From NCBI GenBank assembly GCA_033064195.1, contig JARBJD010000181.1, forward strand, positions 62,001 through 126,000: a stretch of DNA of 64,000 nucleotides, read 5' to 3'. The notes beneath the pieces are model-generated. The model was given only the letters and a program-made list of their open reading frames with translations. It was not told where the DNA came from and ran no database searches. The position numbers and the translations under genes were made by a program. Source of the stretch: Blattamonas nauphoetae (Eukaryota > Preaxostyla > Oxymonadida). Below, one piece after another: positions 1 to 11,828 of this stretch (its first letter is position 1; every line of letters begins with the position of its first letter).

Positions 1-2509
1 TCGTACGGGAATGAGATGAAGACGAGTGGAGTTGTGACGTTGGAAGGATCGAATCTGTTGTTGGACGGATTCTATGTTGTGACTGTTGAACCAGCGACCT
101 GCTTTGTTGTGAGCTTTGACAACTCAACAACAGGCTCGTCTTCCGAGTTGGAGATGGGAACAGGGAAGACGCTGTCATTCTCGCAACAGTATGAACTACT
201 GTCAATCCGAAAAGAGGATGATGAGGAAGATGTGATCGCGTGTTCAGGAGTGGCATTCACAACGAAAGAGCGACCTCGAAAAGCGACACTAATTGTGGAT
301 TGGCGAGGAACAGACGAGAGTGGATTGTGTGGTAGTGAGACAAGACCATGCAAGACCTTCGATGCCGCTTGGCTGATTGTTCCAGCAGTTGGGATTGTCG
401 AACCGACGATTGCACTTGATCACGGAGGAAGGATGAGACAAGGAGTCTCGATTGACTCGTCAATGTCGGTTCTTCTGAAGAACGGAGGAAATGTTCCTCC
501 GACACTTGAAGTTTGGGAAGAAGCAGATTCGGATGGCGAGAAAGGAGCGATCGTTGTTGATGGAGGAGAACTCGAGATTTTGGATGTTGATGTCTCGATT
601 CTGTCACACTCACCTTCTTTCGTGTTCCTGTTCGCTTCTTCTTCAACAATCATTCTGAAAGACGGTTCAATTGTTGGTCAATCGTCCACTGATCCAAATA
701 CTCCTTCTCCAGCCAACTCTGAAGATGACATCTGTTCGTGGACAAGTGGTATCGTTCAACTCTCGAAATGCACTACGAACATCACAGCCACAGTTCTGTC
801 TCATCTGTCGCAAGGAGCGATCAACATGGAAGGAGGGTCTCTCTCAGTCTACGCATCGTCCTTCTCCGACAACTCTCCTCAAATCGACTCTTTCCCCTCA
901 ATCCATCGAAACATCCACTGCTCGGAGAACGGATCTGTTGAGATTGGGAGTCTGAGTGGAGGCGATGGAACTTCTGCCAGACAGCTCAGTCCCTGGATGT
1001 CATCGTCGGACTGTTCTCTCTCGTCACCAATCATCGACTCTCATTCGGCCTTTTTCATCCCAACTCTGAACACATCATCATCGACGAGCTCGTGGAACAA
1101 GAAAAATGAGACATTCACAATCACAATTGAAGGATCGACACTGATTCCGTGGTCTGTTTCTGGAAGTGCTTGAGAAAACGAAGACAGGACAATTTGGAAA
1201 GGGAACGCAGTTTCCTCTCTCATTCGAGTCCACACTCTCATTCAACGAAACAAGCATCACCCTTTCACTCGCTTCGTCCAAGTTCTCTTCACTCGACTCG
1301 TCACTCGAATGGCAAGGACGCCTTGGTTTTGGGAACGACCAGCGAACCAACGAGTCATTCCGCATCAGACTGAGCGCGTCGGATCGATTTGCGCAAGCTA
1401 CGAAAGACAACATGAAATGGTGGATTCCTCTCGTCGTCGCTCTCTCACTTGGTCTGTTGGCAGCGATGCTGATTCTCTTCGTCTGTTGGAGACGAGGAAA
1501 GGCAAAGAAAGAGAAGGAGGACGGACTCGAAGAACTCCAACAGGAAATGGACGTTCAGAAGGACGATGGATTTCTGGAGGAAGACCACACACGAAATGTT
1601 GTCGATCAGCGAAAAGTGGAGGTTCCGATGACAATCACGACGATTCCAATGCCGACGAAGAAAGAGGGGCAGGTCATGGCACTCGAGCGAAAGGAAGGGG
1701 CAGTCGAAGCACTTCGATGTGTCGAGGACGAAAAAGAGAAGATGGAGACAGTTTTGGTCGACGGGAAAGACACGCTGTTCAACCGTCTCCATTCGAAGGA
1801 TGGCGGAGACGGGAAAAGACACGAGGTGAACGGATTGGATGTGAAGCGGGAATTGGTTTGCGGTTTGCATCGCTTGTCAGAGCATTATCCGCTGTCGCCT
1901 GTTCTTTGGAATCTGTCGCCTCATTGGATCCTGATCGACTCGAAAGACAGATTGTGCTTCAAGACTGCAGATCTCACTCAGACTCAACCTCAATCACATC
2001 CGACACGATCCCACAACGTTGTGCAGGAATCGAATCACGAGTCGTCTTTTTTCGATGAGGCTCCTTCTGCCATCAGTGGCGAGTGTAAACACGACGACAA
2101 AGCAGAGCAGAACGATGAACCAGAAGTCGTGACAGAAGGAGCACGCTGGGAAGCACCTGAATGTGGGGTGAACAAGCAAGGAGTGGACCAGCAAGCAGGA
2201 CTGGTTTTTCGGCTTGCCATTCTGTTGTGGGAGATTGAAACAGGCCAAGTTCCGTTTGGCGAGTATGATGCTTCGAATGCTCAACGTCAGATTCGCGCCG
2301 GAATGACGCCGAATGTTGACCTGATCGCGACGAAAGAAGAGAGAGAACTGATCTCAAGCTGCCTCTCGTTTGATCCTCAGAACCGGCCGAATTTGTCATC
2401 ACTTTTGAACTTCTATCTGTCTCCCCCAAAACCACAAGTCGAGCACCTTCTGGAGCTGCATGACCAATCGACCATTCGTCAGGACGACGCCCAGTGTTCG
2501 ACATCATGA
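1..2509 (+). CDS. Beta-helix membrane receptor with kinase-like tail, 5' partial, one frame break
   Basis: The reading frame is open from the left window edge, so the true start lies outside. The ectodomain is Ser/Thr/Gly-rich with the spacer motif 'GLCGSETRPCKTF' (CG..PC.T), as in the giant paralog at 23217-34274. It is followed by a membrane segment starting near 1411 ('WWIPLVVALSLGLLAAMLIL'), a basic/acidic linker and a kinase-like C-lobe near 2140-2420 with an APE-like 'WEAPE', 'LLWEIETGQVPFGEYDASN' and 'DPQNRP'. The position of the HRD/DFG loops is occupied by 'WNLSPHWILI' and 'FKTADL', so catalytic activity is doubtful. The frame ending at 1173 and the one continuing to 2509 overlap at 1145-1170; aligned with the paralog ('LIP.GL..EV') the protein clearly continues, so a one-base shift (real or an assembly error) splits it. 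Probable type I surface protein; ligand unknown. Confidence 0.8.
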
Positions 2510-3469
2510 CACCCTTTTTGTTCAAGTCGATCTCTTTTTGTTCATTTCACTCAAACCACTCTCCTAAACGTACCTCGTCTGCCTCATCAGTCTGAACACT
2601 GATCCCTCTCCCCACGTCATTAACTCATCATTTCCTCACCACACATATCTTTCATTATGCCTGGATCCGACACTGTTTCAGTTGCTTCGATTTGTCGGTT
2701 CTCCAGTCGACACACCACCGTTCATCGTCCCTATCGACACTCGTCGCTCACGGGTGAACGACCACATTTTCACACGAACACTCTCTCACTCACCACGTCA
2801 CCCTTCTTCCTTCTCCACAAGATCACTTGCTGGAACGTCTTTATCTATCGCCGAATGGAGGCACTTGCTTCCAACCTTCCCAAATCCTTTTGTCTTCGAG
2901 CTTGCGTTCAAACACAAGCATACCATCCTTCTTTTTGACTCTCTATTCGTACTTCCTCGCTCCGCACACAATCCACGAATGAGCAGTGAGATTCTGCTGG
3001 GATTGCGTGGAGTGATGATTCTGTTCTGAGAGGGTTTGTTTTCCGGCTCTCTCCACACTTCAAACTCACTCTCTGTGCCAGCACAGTGTTGTCTGTGTTG
3101 TTGCTGATCGCCTCTTTTGGTTTTTCATTTGCAGAGATTTGAGTTGATATCACAGATTTCACATCTCATTTCTTCATCTCATCATCTCATCGTGATTCTG
3201 TGTTTAACAACTAGTTCACCACTCATCTCACATTGTGTAGATTTTCTGACATAACGTTGAACTAAAGTTAAAATTTTGATGATATGATCGATGAGTGAGA
3301 AGTCGATGAGGATGACACTGTATGATCAACCCGTTATTTTTTTAGGAGGTACCATTTCCATCTCATCTGTACCAAAAGATACAAGATGTTCAACCCAAGA
3401 TTCTTTTACAGAGAATTTCAATTTCTTTTGGAATCGATGAGCCACCAGAATAGTTTCATCATACAAATT
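2510..3469. other. Intergenic stretch
   Basis: About 960 bases between two plus-strand beta-helix genes. Short open frames (for example 2682-3029) have no recognisable motifs. The part before the next gene becomes AT-rich, which fits a 5' region. No repeat or RNA gene was seen. Confidence 0.5.
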
Positions 3470-6400
3470 ATGGACACCCCTTATTTTTTTCTTATGAACT
3501 ATCTCTGGTGTTTGCTGTGTCTCGTACACGGCTTTTCTGAGACAGCACATCATTTATATATTTCACCCAATGGTGCAAACTCCAATCCAGGAACCAAGGA
3601 ATTACCAAAACGAGACATCATTTTCACAACTCCCAATTCTGAGTCGAATCAAATCCTTGTGGGCGTATTTCCAGGTCATTATGAACTAGAAGAATATCGT
3701 CTTGATAGTTTGTTCATCTTATACAATAATTTTCTCAGATTCGCAACGTCTTTTCCTGGATGGAATCTCGACTTCATTTCTGCGACCAAAAGACCCAGAT
3801 CACGCTATCTTTGTTTTAAATGACGCCGATTTAGATGCTCCAAATTCTCACATCCAACTTACCACGAATAGTCGTGTCCTTGTCGAAGTCAACGGTGATT
3901 ACATCAGCACAGTTCACAACTTGACAGTTTCCCAATCCTTTGACTCGTACCGCGTGAATGGCGCTGCATTTCTCGTCAATCATGGCGAGCTCCAACTCCA
4001 TCACATCTCAGCGTCAGAAATCCACTTTCGGCCGGACATTCTTCGACCACATGGTGTCGTCCTCGTAAACCACCGTGCCAAGTCCCTCATCGTCTCAAAC
4101 TCTGTTTTCAAAGACATTACCAAGCCTAGTGGTTTTGGAGCGGCTATTAGCACAACTATCCCCAACCCAAATGCGGAATCAAAATGCAACCTCTTCCGAA
4201 TTGGAGATCGCTGCCTCTTCGAGAATTGCAAATCCTCGAGAGGAGGTGCAGTTCTGCTCATGTCAAGCACAGTTGACTGCCAATTTGAGATTGAAGATGC
4301 ATATTTCAAGAACAATGAAGCAGAAACTCTCGGAGGCGCCTTATATGTCTATGGAAGGGGATTATCCTCCAGTACGGCCACATCTCAGGTCAAAATGACA
4401 CATGTACTCTTCCATGAGAATGAAGGTTTGATAGTTGTTCTCTTTTTCATCTTCTTCAGCGAAAGGCACGGATCTCGAAGTAAGAAAAACAACAGTCGGT
4501 CATGACCTGTTTGTGTACTTCAAAGATGAACCTAGTGTTTCTGAAAGCGAATTCCACTCAACTGCGACCACACTGGACAGCCTTTATTCATTCGTCCACA
4601 AAATCGGTTCTGGATCCAGGAAAGATGAAACTGGTCTGCTCACCACACAATTTCAACTTTACATCATTTCATCCTCTCATTCTTCTCTTCTTTTCAGCGA
4701 TCGACCTTGAAATGCACCACTCAGAAGCCGCGGGAGTTGTCACTGAATTTATCTACGTCACGCCAGAAGCCAAGGGAGGCATCCCCTACAGTTCAGCCAC
4801 CAGCTGCGCCACTCCGGTCACACCATGCAGTCTCCTTGGTGAGGGACTCAAAAAGTTCAATACTTTCACAGTGAATCCTAAGGCAACCATCTTCCTCCGA
4901 CCAGACACTTTCAATGAAACAGGAAGCATTTTACTCTCTTCGAGCAGGGACAAAGTTAGCATCATTGGAGTTGCAGAATATAGCATTGTCGTCCTCCCGA
5001 AAGGCGCCACGTTTGACGTCCAAACTCCGACAACGATACTCCGCGCTTTTACCATTAATTTCGATCTGGTAAGTAACGCAATGAAGGTTGGAAGCAGTGT
5101 TGAGCTTACTGCAACACAGCTGACCATGCAGGGTCAGTCAACAACACCATCCATCGTTGACTCGAAACCCATCGTCTTGATCAACGGCAAGGGAACATTT
5201 ACGGAGTGTACCTTCAAGAACATCTTCGCGAAAGAAACCAGTGTTTTGATTGACCCTTCAGCTGCTCTGACATTCAAGGAATGTTTGTTCGAGGATGTTC
5301 GCACACTCCCAACAACAACAATTGTTATTGACGAAACTGTCATTTCATTCAATCCCAGCATCAAACTCCAAAGTGGCTATACCATCACTTTCCAAGATAC
5401 CACATTCTCTTGCCCAACCAACCAGACTGGCCAGTTCAAGTTCCAAGCAGATCTGACCACCAATGTTGTTTTTGAAGCATCCACCAACACAAGAAACTCG
5501 TTCTCCAAGATCTATTCAAGTGATTCCTGTGCATGTGTCATTGATTTGAACAAACATGACAGTCTTCTGAAGGTCGACTTCGAAGATATCTCGGGCGCCA
5601 CTGGACACCCCTCCCTTCAGATTATTTCTCCATCAAGCGTGAATACCATTACATTGGATCAATGCTCGTTCACTCGAATTCACGGAAACGATGAAACAGC
5701 ACTCAAGCTGGATGGGTCAGATCCCACTGCAGACCTCAGCCTCACCCTGACCCACTGCTCGTTCACAGAATGTGAAGTGACTGGCCCAAAAGGAAACATC
5801 TTCTCGTCAGCCAACAAAGTGTGGTACGCCATCGATACTCTTGACTTTGTCTCGTGCAAAGCGAAAGATGCCACCTTCTTCACATTTGCTCCTGTTGCTA
5901 AAGCAGACCCGAAAGTACACTCCATTTCCAAAATGACATTCACACACTGCGCATTCACGTGTACAGCCACGCCGATTCCAGGCCTTATCTTCAATTACCC
6001 CGCCGACCTCCCGCTGTCATCCCTTTCGTTCATCAGCTGCTCGACTGTGGGGACGTCTCTCCTTCGATTCAAACCGACGACAGAAGGACAAATCACGTGG
6101 TCAGAAATCGTTGTCCAGAACGGTATCTACAACTGCGTTCCAGCGCGAGCAGTGGATCGCGAGAAGAGGCAGTACCAACAAGGCTATGGTGCCATTGTGG
6201 TGGAAGCGATTGATGAGGTCCACCTGATCCAAGGGTCGAACTTCACGGATGTCATCAGTGTTGGAATGCCGTTCTTTGTGGCCAAGAGACAAGACATTTC
6301 TGAGAGAACTTTCATGCTCACTATGAACAACGACAGGTTCGTCAACTGCAAGACCCAACACGCAGATGGATTCTTCGTCGTCGACACTTGGAATAACCCA

Positions 6401-8050
6401 GTCTCGTTCTCGTCCGTCTCAGTAACATCATGTTCGTCAAGCGGAAAGGGAATCATCACCATTCGCCACATCGTCCCCACCGAGCAACAAGAACGAATCG
6501 ACGAGCAAATCGCTGAAGGTGAACCTCCCGAAGTTCCAGTCTACGACAACAAGAACACGCTCTTCCAGGGCCAAATCACCGTCAACACCCAACAAAGTCC
6601 ACAAGGAAGCATCGGGTCTGGCTTTGCAGTGGTTGGAAATACAGACGTCAATTACACAGAGACCTTCTGCCCCATCACCGGCTCGAATGTTGTGTTCACT
6701 TCGTGCGGGTCGCTTGGCTCTGGCGGGTCTGCCTGTATCTTCGATTCAGTAAAGTCGACATTGTCAAGTTTGTCGATTCGAGTGAGCGATGGACTGTATT
6801 CTCAAATTGCTACAAACAACTCGGTCATCAGAATGACACAGCTGTCACTCGCCAACACAAACAGAAACGCACTCTCCACAATTAAGGGACAAGCCAAAAC
6901 GGAGGACGAGATCAACAAGCTCGTCGAAGTCGCCAGTCAGTACGGCTTCATCTTCCTCAACAGGTCCACCACGACAATCGCCGACTCGATCTTCAGTGTG
7001 TCCCACATTGCTGGTATCATCATGCGAGGAGGAACACTCACTCTCGAAGCCTGCACATTCGACGATGTCAGCATCTTCCCTGAAAGATACCCAGATTTCA
7101 GAATGAACGTGAAATGCAACGAGAGTGGAATCATCTCAGCCGACGTCAACACCAACTTCCTGTCTGGCTCTCTCACACCCATTCCAGCCGAAGAGACCAA
7201 GCTCCCATCGTGGGTGCTTGATGCCTTCTGCACGCTCTCCATCGAGAGAAAGACAGTCACTTCATCAGACACGACTTTGGCAACCTACCGTCGTCCTCAC
7301 TACCCATCTGCTCTCGTCACAGCAGCAACTGGTTTCGTTGACTCCACAGCCAATCAAGACATCCCCAAACTGTACCTTGTTGTGGAAGGGACAGAACTGA
7401 TGCCTGCCAACTTCACTTGCAGAGTCCGATCCAAGACCAAGGGAACCAAGGAATCTGAAGACACCTATCCAATCCCCTACAACCACACCCACGTCCGCTG
7501 CGACCTCAGCGAAGAACTCGCAGCGACTGGAGATCTGTTCGCTGTCCAAATCTCGAACGATGGCAAGTCGTTCTCAACACCAGCTGTGGAAGTGCAGTTC
7601 GAGCTCAACCACACTACTCCTGTCGAACCCGAGAAACCCGTCCCACCTGTCGATCCAATCGGACCTGGCGCGAAGGCCGTGGACTCTGTGTGGCCCGTGG
7701 TTGTCATCATCGTGGTTGTGGTGGTTGCTGTGATTGCAGCAGGTATGATCGTGCTTGTCATCTTCCAGAAGAGAAACAGCAACAAGGACAAGTACCAGCA
7801 ACTCAGAGAAGACTCGAAACACGCAGAGCCGCTGGATTCGCTCAAATGGAACGATCCGAACCAAATCAACGCTATTTTCAACGCCCAACTGGATATGAGT
7901 TTCATGAAGGAGAACTTCGAGAAGGAAGACGAGGAGGAGAAGATTGCTCCCGATGCTCGTGAGAAGAGACACGAGATCACTTCAGAATCCATCGAGAGCA
8001 GAACTTACCAAGATCCAATCTTCTGGGCAGGAAACAAGAATCGCAAGTAA
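3470..8050 (+). CDS. Beta-helix (pectin-lyase-like) type I membrane protein, four exons
   Basis: Exons 3470-3707, 3739-4425, 4460-4633 and 4698-8050 join in frame to 1483 aa. The introns are 31, 34 and 64 nt; the first two begin GTTTG and end in pyrimidine-rich CAG. Each junction falls inside a region whose flanking frames differ, and splicing is the only simple way to join them. The N-terminus has a signal peptide (ATG 3470, or 3494 giving MNYLWCLLCLVHGF). The ectodomain has beta-helix repeats of the 'F.NC.A..GGA' type ('RCLFENCKSSRGGAVLL', 'YFKNNEAETLGGALYV') and recurrent 'LTLTHCSFTECE' turns. A Pro-rich stalk precedes a membrane helix near residue 1365 ('VWPVVVIIVVVVVAVIAAG') and a charged tail of about 95 residues without a kinase domain. 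Likely cell-surface adhesin or receptor; function unproven. Confidence 0.82.
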
Positions 8051-8193
8051 CATCGAAGACACCGACATCTCTTATTCAAGATTGTCGTTTTTACTTTTGT
8101 TTGTTCTTACCTATCGTCCATTGTCATGACCCATACACCGAACTTTTTTTTTGCAGAAATCGATGCTCCTAATTAAGCTTAGTCCGAACGAAA

Positions 8194-8199
8194 AATAAA
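8194..8199 (+). promoter_or_regulatory. AATAAA hexamer ending at the A of the split cathepsin start codon
   Basis: AATAAA lies about 145 bases after the stop of the upstream beta-helix gene and ends exactly at base 8199, which is read as the first base of the next gene's initiator codon. It could be a poly(A) signal for the upstream gene, an A-rich start-codon context, or both. Confidence 0.3.
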
Positions 8200-9117
8200 G
8201 TTTGCTCAAATTCTTCACTCTCATCTTTGTGATAGTGTTCATCCATCTTTTGACTTCTCTTGTCACAGCTCGCTCCATTGTGGACATCATCAACACGAAT
8301 CCAGACTCAACATGGTTCGCCGTTGATTACCCCAAAAACGTCATGTCTTTGGATCGATTGGAGATGCTCTGCGGTGAACAGATCCAGAGAGAGCGTGAAT
8401 TTGAATGGGCTGCTCCACACGATGTCCCAAAGCAATTCGATGCAAGAACAGTGTGGCCAGGGCTTATGGCCCCCGTTACCGATCAAATGAGTTGCCAAGG
8501 ATGCTGGGCATTTGCCACAGCTACCGCTGCCGCGAATCGATTCAACATCAAAGGCCTTAATGTGGGAGTCCTCTCACCCCAAGATATCATCTCATGTGAT
8601 AAGACAAACGGTGGATGCCAGGGAGGAAACGCTCTTCGTGCTCAGATTCACATGAGAAACTACGGAACGTCGTCATTGGCGTGCCTCCCATTTGTCTCCG
8701 GATCAGGAAGAGTTCCAACTTGCCCAAAGACATGCCAAAATGGAAGCGAAATTATTCGTCACAAATATGATAGAACCATCACTTGTTCGGTGGATAACAT
8801 CATGGAGGGCCTCATGCAGGACGGGTATCTTTCCTTTTCATTCAATTCATTCTTCCAGCCCGGTCTATCTCCGTTTCAACGTCTACACAGACTTCGGCAC
8901 TTACAGGAGCGGAATCTACATTCACCAGACAGGTGAGCTTCGTGGAGGTCATGCTGTGACTCTCATGGGCTGGGGTGAGGAGAACGGTGTCAAGTACTGG
9001 CTCTGCCAAAACTCTTGGGGACCAGCATGGGGTGAGAATGGATTCTTCAGAATCAGAAGAGGCACCAATGAATGTGGATGTGAGCAATCTGGCTTCTTTG
9101 CGGGAACTGTCTCTTAA
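8199..9117 (+). CDS. Cathepsin B-like cysteine protease (C1A), three exons, start codon split by an intron
   Basis: Proposed CDS: base 8199, then 8236-8824, then 8859-9117, giving 282 aa. Intron 1 (8200-8235, GTTTG...ATAG, 36 nt) separates the A from the TG of the initiator; there is no ATG in frame upstream, and the resulting start (MFIHLLTSLVTARSIVDII) matches the paralog at 10857. Intron 2 (8825-8858, 34 nt) is bracketed by a frame change and restores 'QDGPVYLRFNVYTDF'. There is a signal peptide, a short propeptide, catalytic Cys near residue 90 in 'SCQGCWAFA', His in 'GGHAVTLMGWG' and Asn in 'NSWGPAWGENGFF'. The canonical GSCW is QGCW. The His-His occluding loop of mammalian cathepsin B is not seen, so endopeptidase rather than dipeptidase action is expected, in the endolysosome or secreted. 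Confidence 0.85.
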
Positions 9118-9413
9118 ATTGCAGGCTTTTTTCCCTTCTCTTTATCTCTTTATGGACTCAATGTTTCTGTTATGTCCATGTGTTTCTTGAGTTTTCAACT
9201 TCCATCTCGTCCTTCCCGTGAGTGCATCGAATCTATTTGATTCAAAATCACCAGTAGCCATTTTTGTCGTCACCAGGAGTCTCAGAAGACTCACAATTCC
9301 CGCTCAACAGAAGAACACTGGCGGAATCCTAACCACAAGGAATTGATTGAATTCAAGCAAGAGAAACGTGGGTGAAGTGATCGCTGCAGTTTTGCAAATG
9401 AATAAAGCCAATT

Positions 9414-10787
9414 TCAAAAATGCCATCTCTGTTCATCTCTTGACATTCTCGTCCTCTTCTCAGTCACAGAATCTCTCTCATCATGTGTTGAATCATGTCC
9501 CTCCGAGAGAGTATGGGTTTGCACCGAATACGTTGACTCAGACACCTTAGTATCAGGAAAAATCACAGCGGATCCTCGATAGGTTTGAAACGTCAGTCCG
9601 GAGAGAGGTATTGGAACACTAATAATGACATCAAGCGAAAGAAGAGGTTGTATGGAAGACTGCGGGGCAGAAGTCTTTGATGGGCTTTGGGAGAGGAACG
9701 GACAGTCCATTTGATGCGTCGAGACAGTTTCGAGAGGAGAGAGTGATAATACACTCGTTGCTCTGGAGAATCGAGAGAGGGAAAGATGATTAGTAAAATA
9801 GAAAATGCTACATTGTCTTTGACGAGAAGAGTGAATGAGAGGACAACGTCATCTGAAAGACGGTTGATCGTTTTGGCAATTTGAATGTCCATGCTCGCTC
9901 AATGGGAATTTTAATTGGATTGTTGGTTGAATCTTTTTCGGCTTTTCGTTTTTTCGGGAGATCGAGCTTAAACTTCTTTGTTGTGAGAACTTCACGTTCT
10001 CCATCGTCAATGGACAAAGAAATAGTCGCAAGAGCATTAAGGATACTTATGTCTGTTGTTGAGAGGGATATAATGTTGATTTCACACGATTCGTTCGGGA
10101 TCCTTGGATTCAAATCTGGGAGGAACAGAACTCTGGGTAGAATGGCAAAATGGAGTGGAGTCTTCGCTCGGTCGCATATTTCAAGCTTTTTGAGGTTATG
10201 TTTGTCTTCCTCAAGGATATTTGTGAGAAGAGAGATGAATGAACGGAGTGTTCGGATGAGAGCAGGTGAGGTTGAGTTTTGACAAGATGATGATATTGTG
10301 GACAGAGAAGAGTTTAAAACATTGATTTCAGCTGATAGAAGATCTTTGGCATGGGAGAGATCTTTGAGTGAGAAAGGATGAGTCTGGTATGGGGAGGCTG
10401 TCATTGGCGAGTGGAGAACATGAGAATACGGATGTATTGACTGGCGTTGTGGCAGGTCTGGATAGTCCGTGAAGGCGACTAATAGAAAAGTGAAAAGACA
10501 CAGAAATAGATGAGATAGAGAAGTGATTAATGGATGGTGTGAATAGGAGGATTTAAAGTCACATTCATGACTTGAAATTGCACAAATATTGCATAAATAG
10601 AATGAAGGCGATAGTAGATTCCAACAATACCGTTTTCTAACGCTTGTGAGCTTCGAAAATGTGTAGGTGAAATTTCGAGAACAGAATCGAGATCATCTGT
10701 TGATTCTACAGGTTCTGTAGAAAAATGATCAAACGAGGAGTAATACGGAATACCTTCTGCGTCTGGGAACGAAGCTGGTGTTGACAT
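9414..10787 (-). CDS. Hypothetical protein, three exons, minus strand
   Basis: Read on the minus strand as exons 10787-10631, 10478-9812 and 9762-9414, totalling 390 aa. The introns are 152 nt (10630-10479) and 49 nt (9811-9763), both GT...AG. The frame runs through both joins ('SSQALEN|VAFTDYPD' and 'FSSKT|IATSVL'), and the total length is an exact multiple of three. The start is ATG 10787 (MSTPASFPDAEG). The protein is Ser/Thr-rich with a helical stretch ('ALIRTLRSFISLLTNILEE') and a basic patch ('LPKKRKAEKD') that could be a nuclear signal. No known domain was recognised. Its 5' end lies about 70 bases from the first coding base of the divergent cathepsin gene. Confidence 0.65.
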
Positions 10788-10856
10788 GATCAGCCCAGAA
10801 CTTGTACGAGAAAGTAGATGGAAATCGAACCTCCCAAATAAGTCACTGCCAATCAA
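10788..10856. promoter_or_regulatory. Very short divergent intergenic region
   Basis: Only 69 bases separate the ATG (10787, minus strand) of the hypothetical gene from the A of the split start codon (10857, plus strand) of the second cathepsin gene. It must hold both 5' UTRs and any shared promoter. No known promoter motif was identified. Confidence 0.45.
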
Positions 10857-11782
10857 AGTTTGTTATTTTCTATAATTTAGTGTTGTCTTCTTTTCTACAT
10901 CTCTCCCACTTCCCTGGCATGTAATCACTTCATTCAGTGCTGAGCTTCCTCATTGCATCAATCTGTGCTTCATCTATTGTTGACATCATCAACAACGACC
11001 CAACCTCAACCTGGGTTGCCATCGACTATCCAAGATCAGTCATCACCCTCGCCAAGATGCGCGCTATGCTTGGAGAAGAGGTTCAGGAGCCAATCTTCCA
11101 AGATTACTCCCCAGTTGGTGATGTCCCAGAAAACTTCGATGCCCGTGAACGCTGGCCCGGTCTCATCTACGAAGTCCTCGATCAAGCTTCCTGCGGATCC
11201 TGCTGGGCTTTCGCTGCTTCCGAATCCATGAGCAACCGTCTCGCCATCAAGGGATGCCCTCGTGGAATCATGTCCCCACAAGATCTTGTCTCCTGCGACA
11301 AGAACGATCACGGCTGCAATGGTGGCTCAGGTCCAACCTCCTTCGGCTGGATCGCTTCCAATGGTGTCACAAACCAGTCCTGCTTGGCCTACACATCCGG
11401 AGGCGGACGTGTTCCAGCCTGCCCATCCACTTGCGATGACGGCTCCCAAATCATCCGTAGCAAGGTTGTCTCCGCCCAAACCTTCACCATGTCCAACATC
11501 CAGAACGAGCTCATGACCAACGGACCAGTCTACTTCCGTTTCACCGTCTACTCTGACTTCATGAGCTACAAGAGCGGTATCTACCAACACAAGACTGGAT
11601 ACCAACAAGGTGGCCACGCTGTCCTCCTCATCGGCTGGGGTGTTGAGAATGATGTTCCATACTGGATCCTTCAGAACTCTTGGGGTAAGGCCTGGGGTGA
11701 GCAAGGTCACTTCAGAATGATCCGTGGCAAGAACGACTGCGCCTGCGAGAATGGATTCTACTCGGGTGCTGTTATTTGCTAA
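10857..11782 (+). CDS. Cathepsin B-like cysteine protease (C1A), start codon split by an intron
   Basis: Proposed CDS: base 10857 plus 10938-11782, 281 aa. The 80-nt intron (10858-10937) starts GTTTG and ends TTCAG, placing the A and the TG of the initiator in different exons, as in the paralog at 8199. The only initiator in frame without splicing would be GTG. The protein has a signal peptide (MLSFLIASICA), the conserved 'SSIVDIINNDP' propeptide start, catalytic Cys near residue 89 in 'CGSCWAFA', His near 227 in 'GGHAVLLIGWG' and Asn near 247 in 'NSWGKAWGEQGHF'. All catalytic residues are present and the occluding-loop HH is absent. Codon use is strongly C-ending (GCC, ATC, TCC) compared with the paralog, suggesting higher expression. 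Likely a lysosomal or digestive protease. Confidence 0.88.
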
Positions 11783-11822
11783 GTGTTTTTGGAGTTGTTA
11801 TTTCTCTCTTGAAATAGCATAC

Positions 11823-11828
11823 AATAAA
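11823..11828 (+). terminator. AATAAA poly(A)-like signal
   Basis: AATAAA 41 bases after the stop of the second cathepsin gene, in an AT-rich 3' flank. Position and sequence fit a canonical polyadenylation signal; use is not proven. Confidence 0.4.

Noticed and set aside
1078-1870. Overlapping frames antisense to or shifted from the first receptor gene
   Set aside because: No motifs, and the same DNA encodes the conserved receptor frame.
8164-8199. ATG at 8164 as the cathepsin start
   Set aside because: Its frame ends at TAA after 11 codons, and no GT donor after it gives a phase that joins the protease frame.
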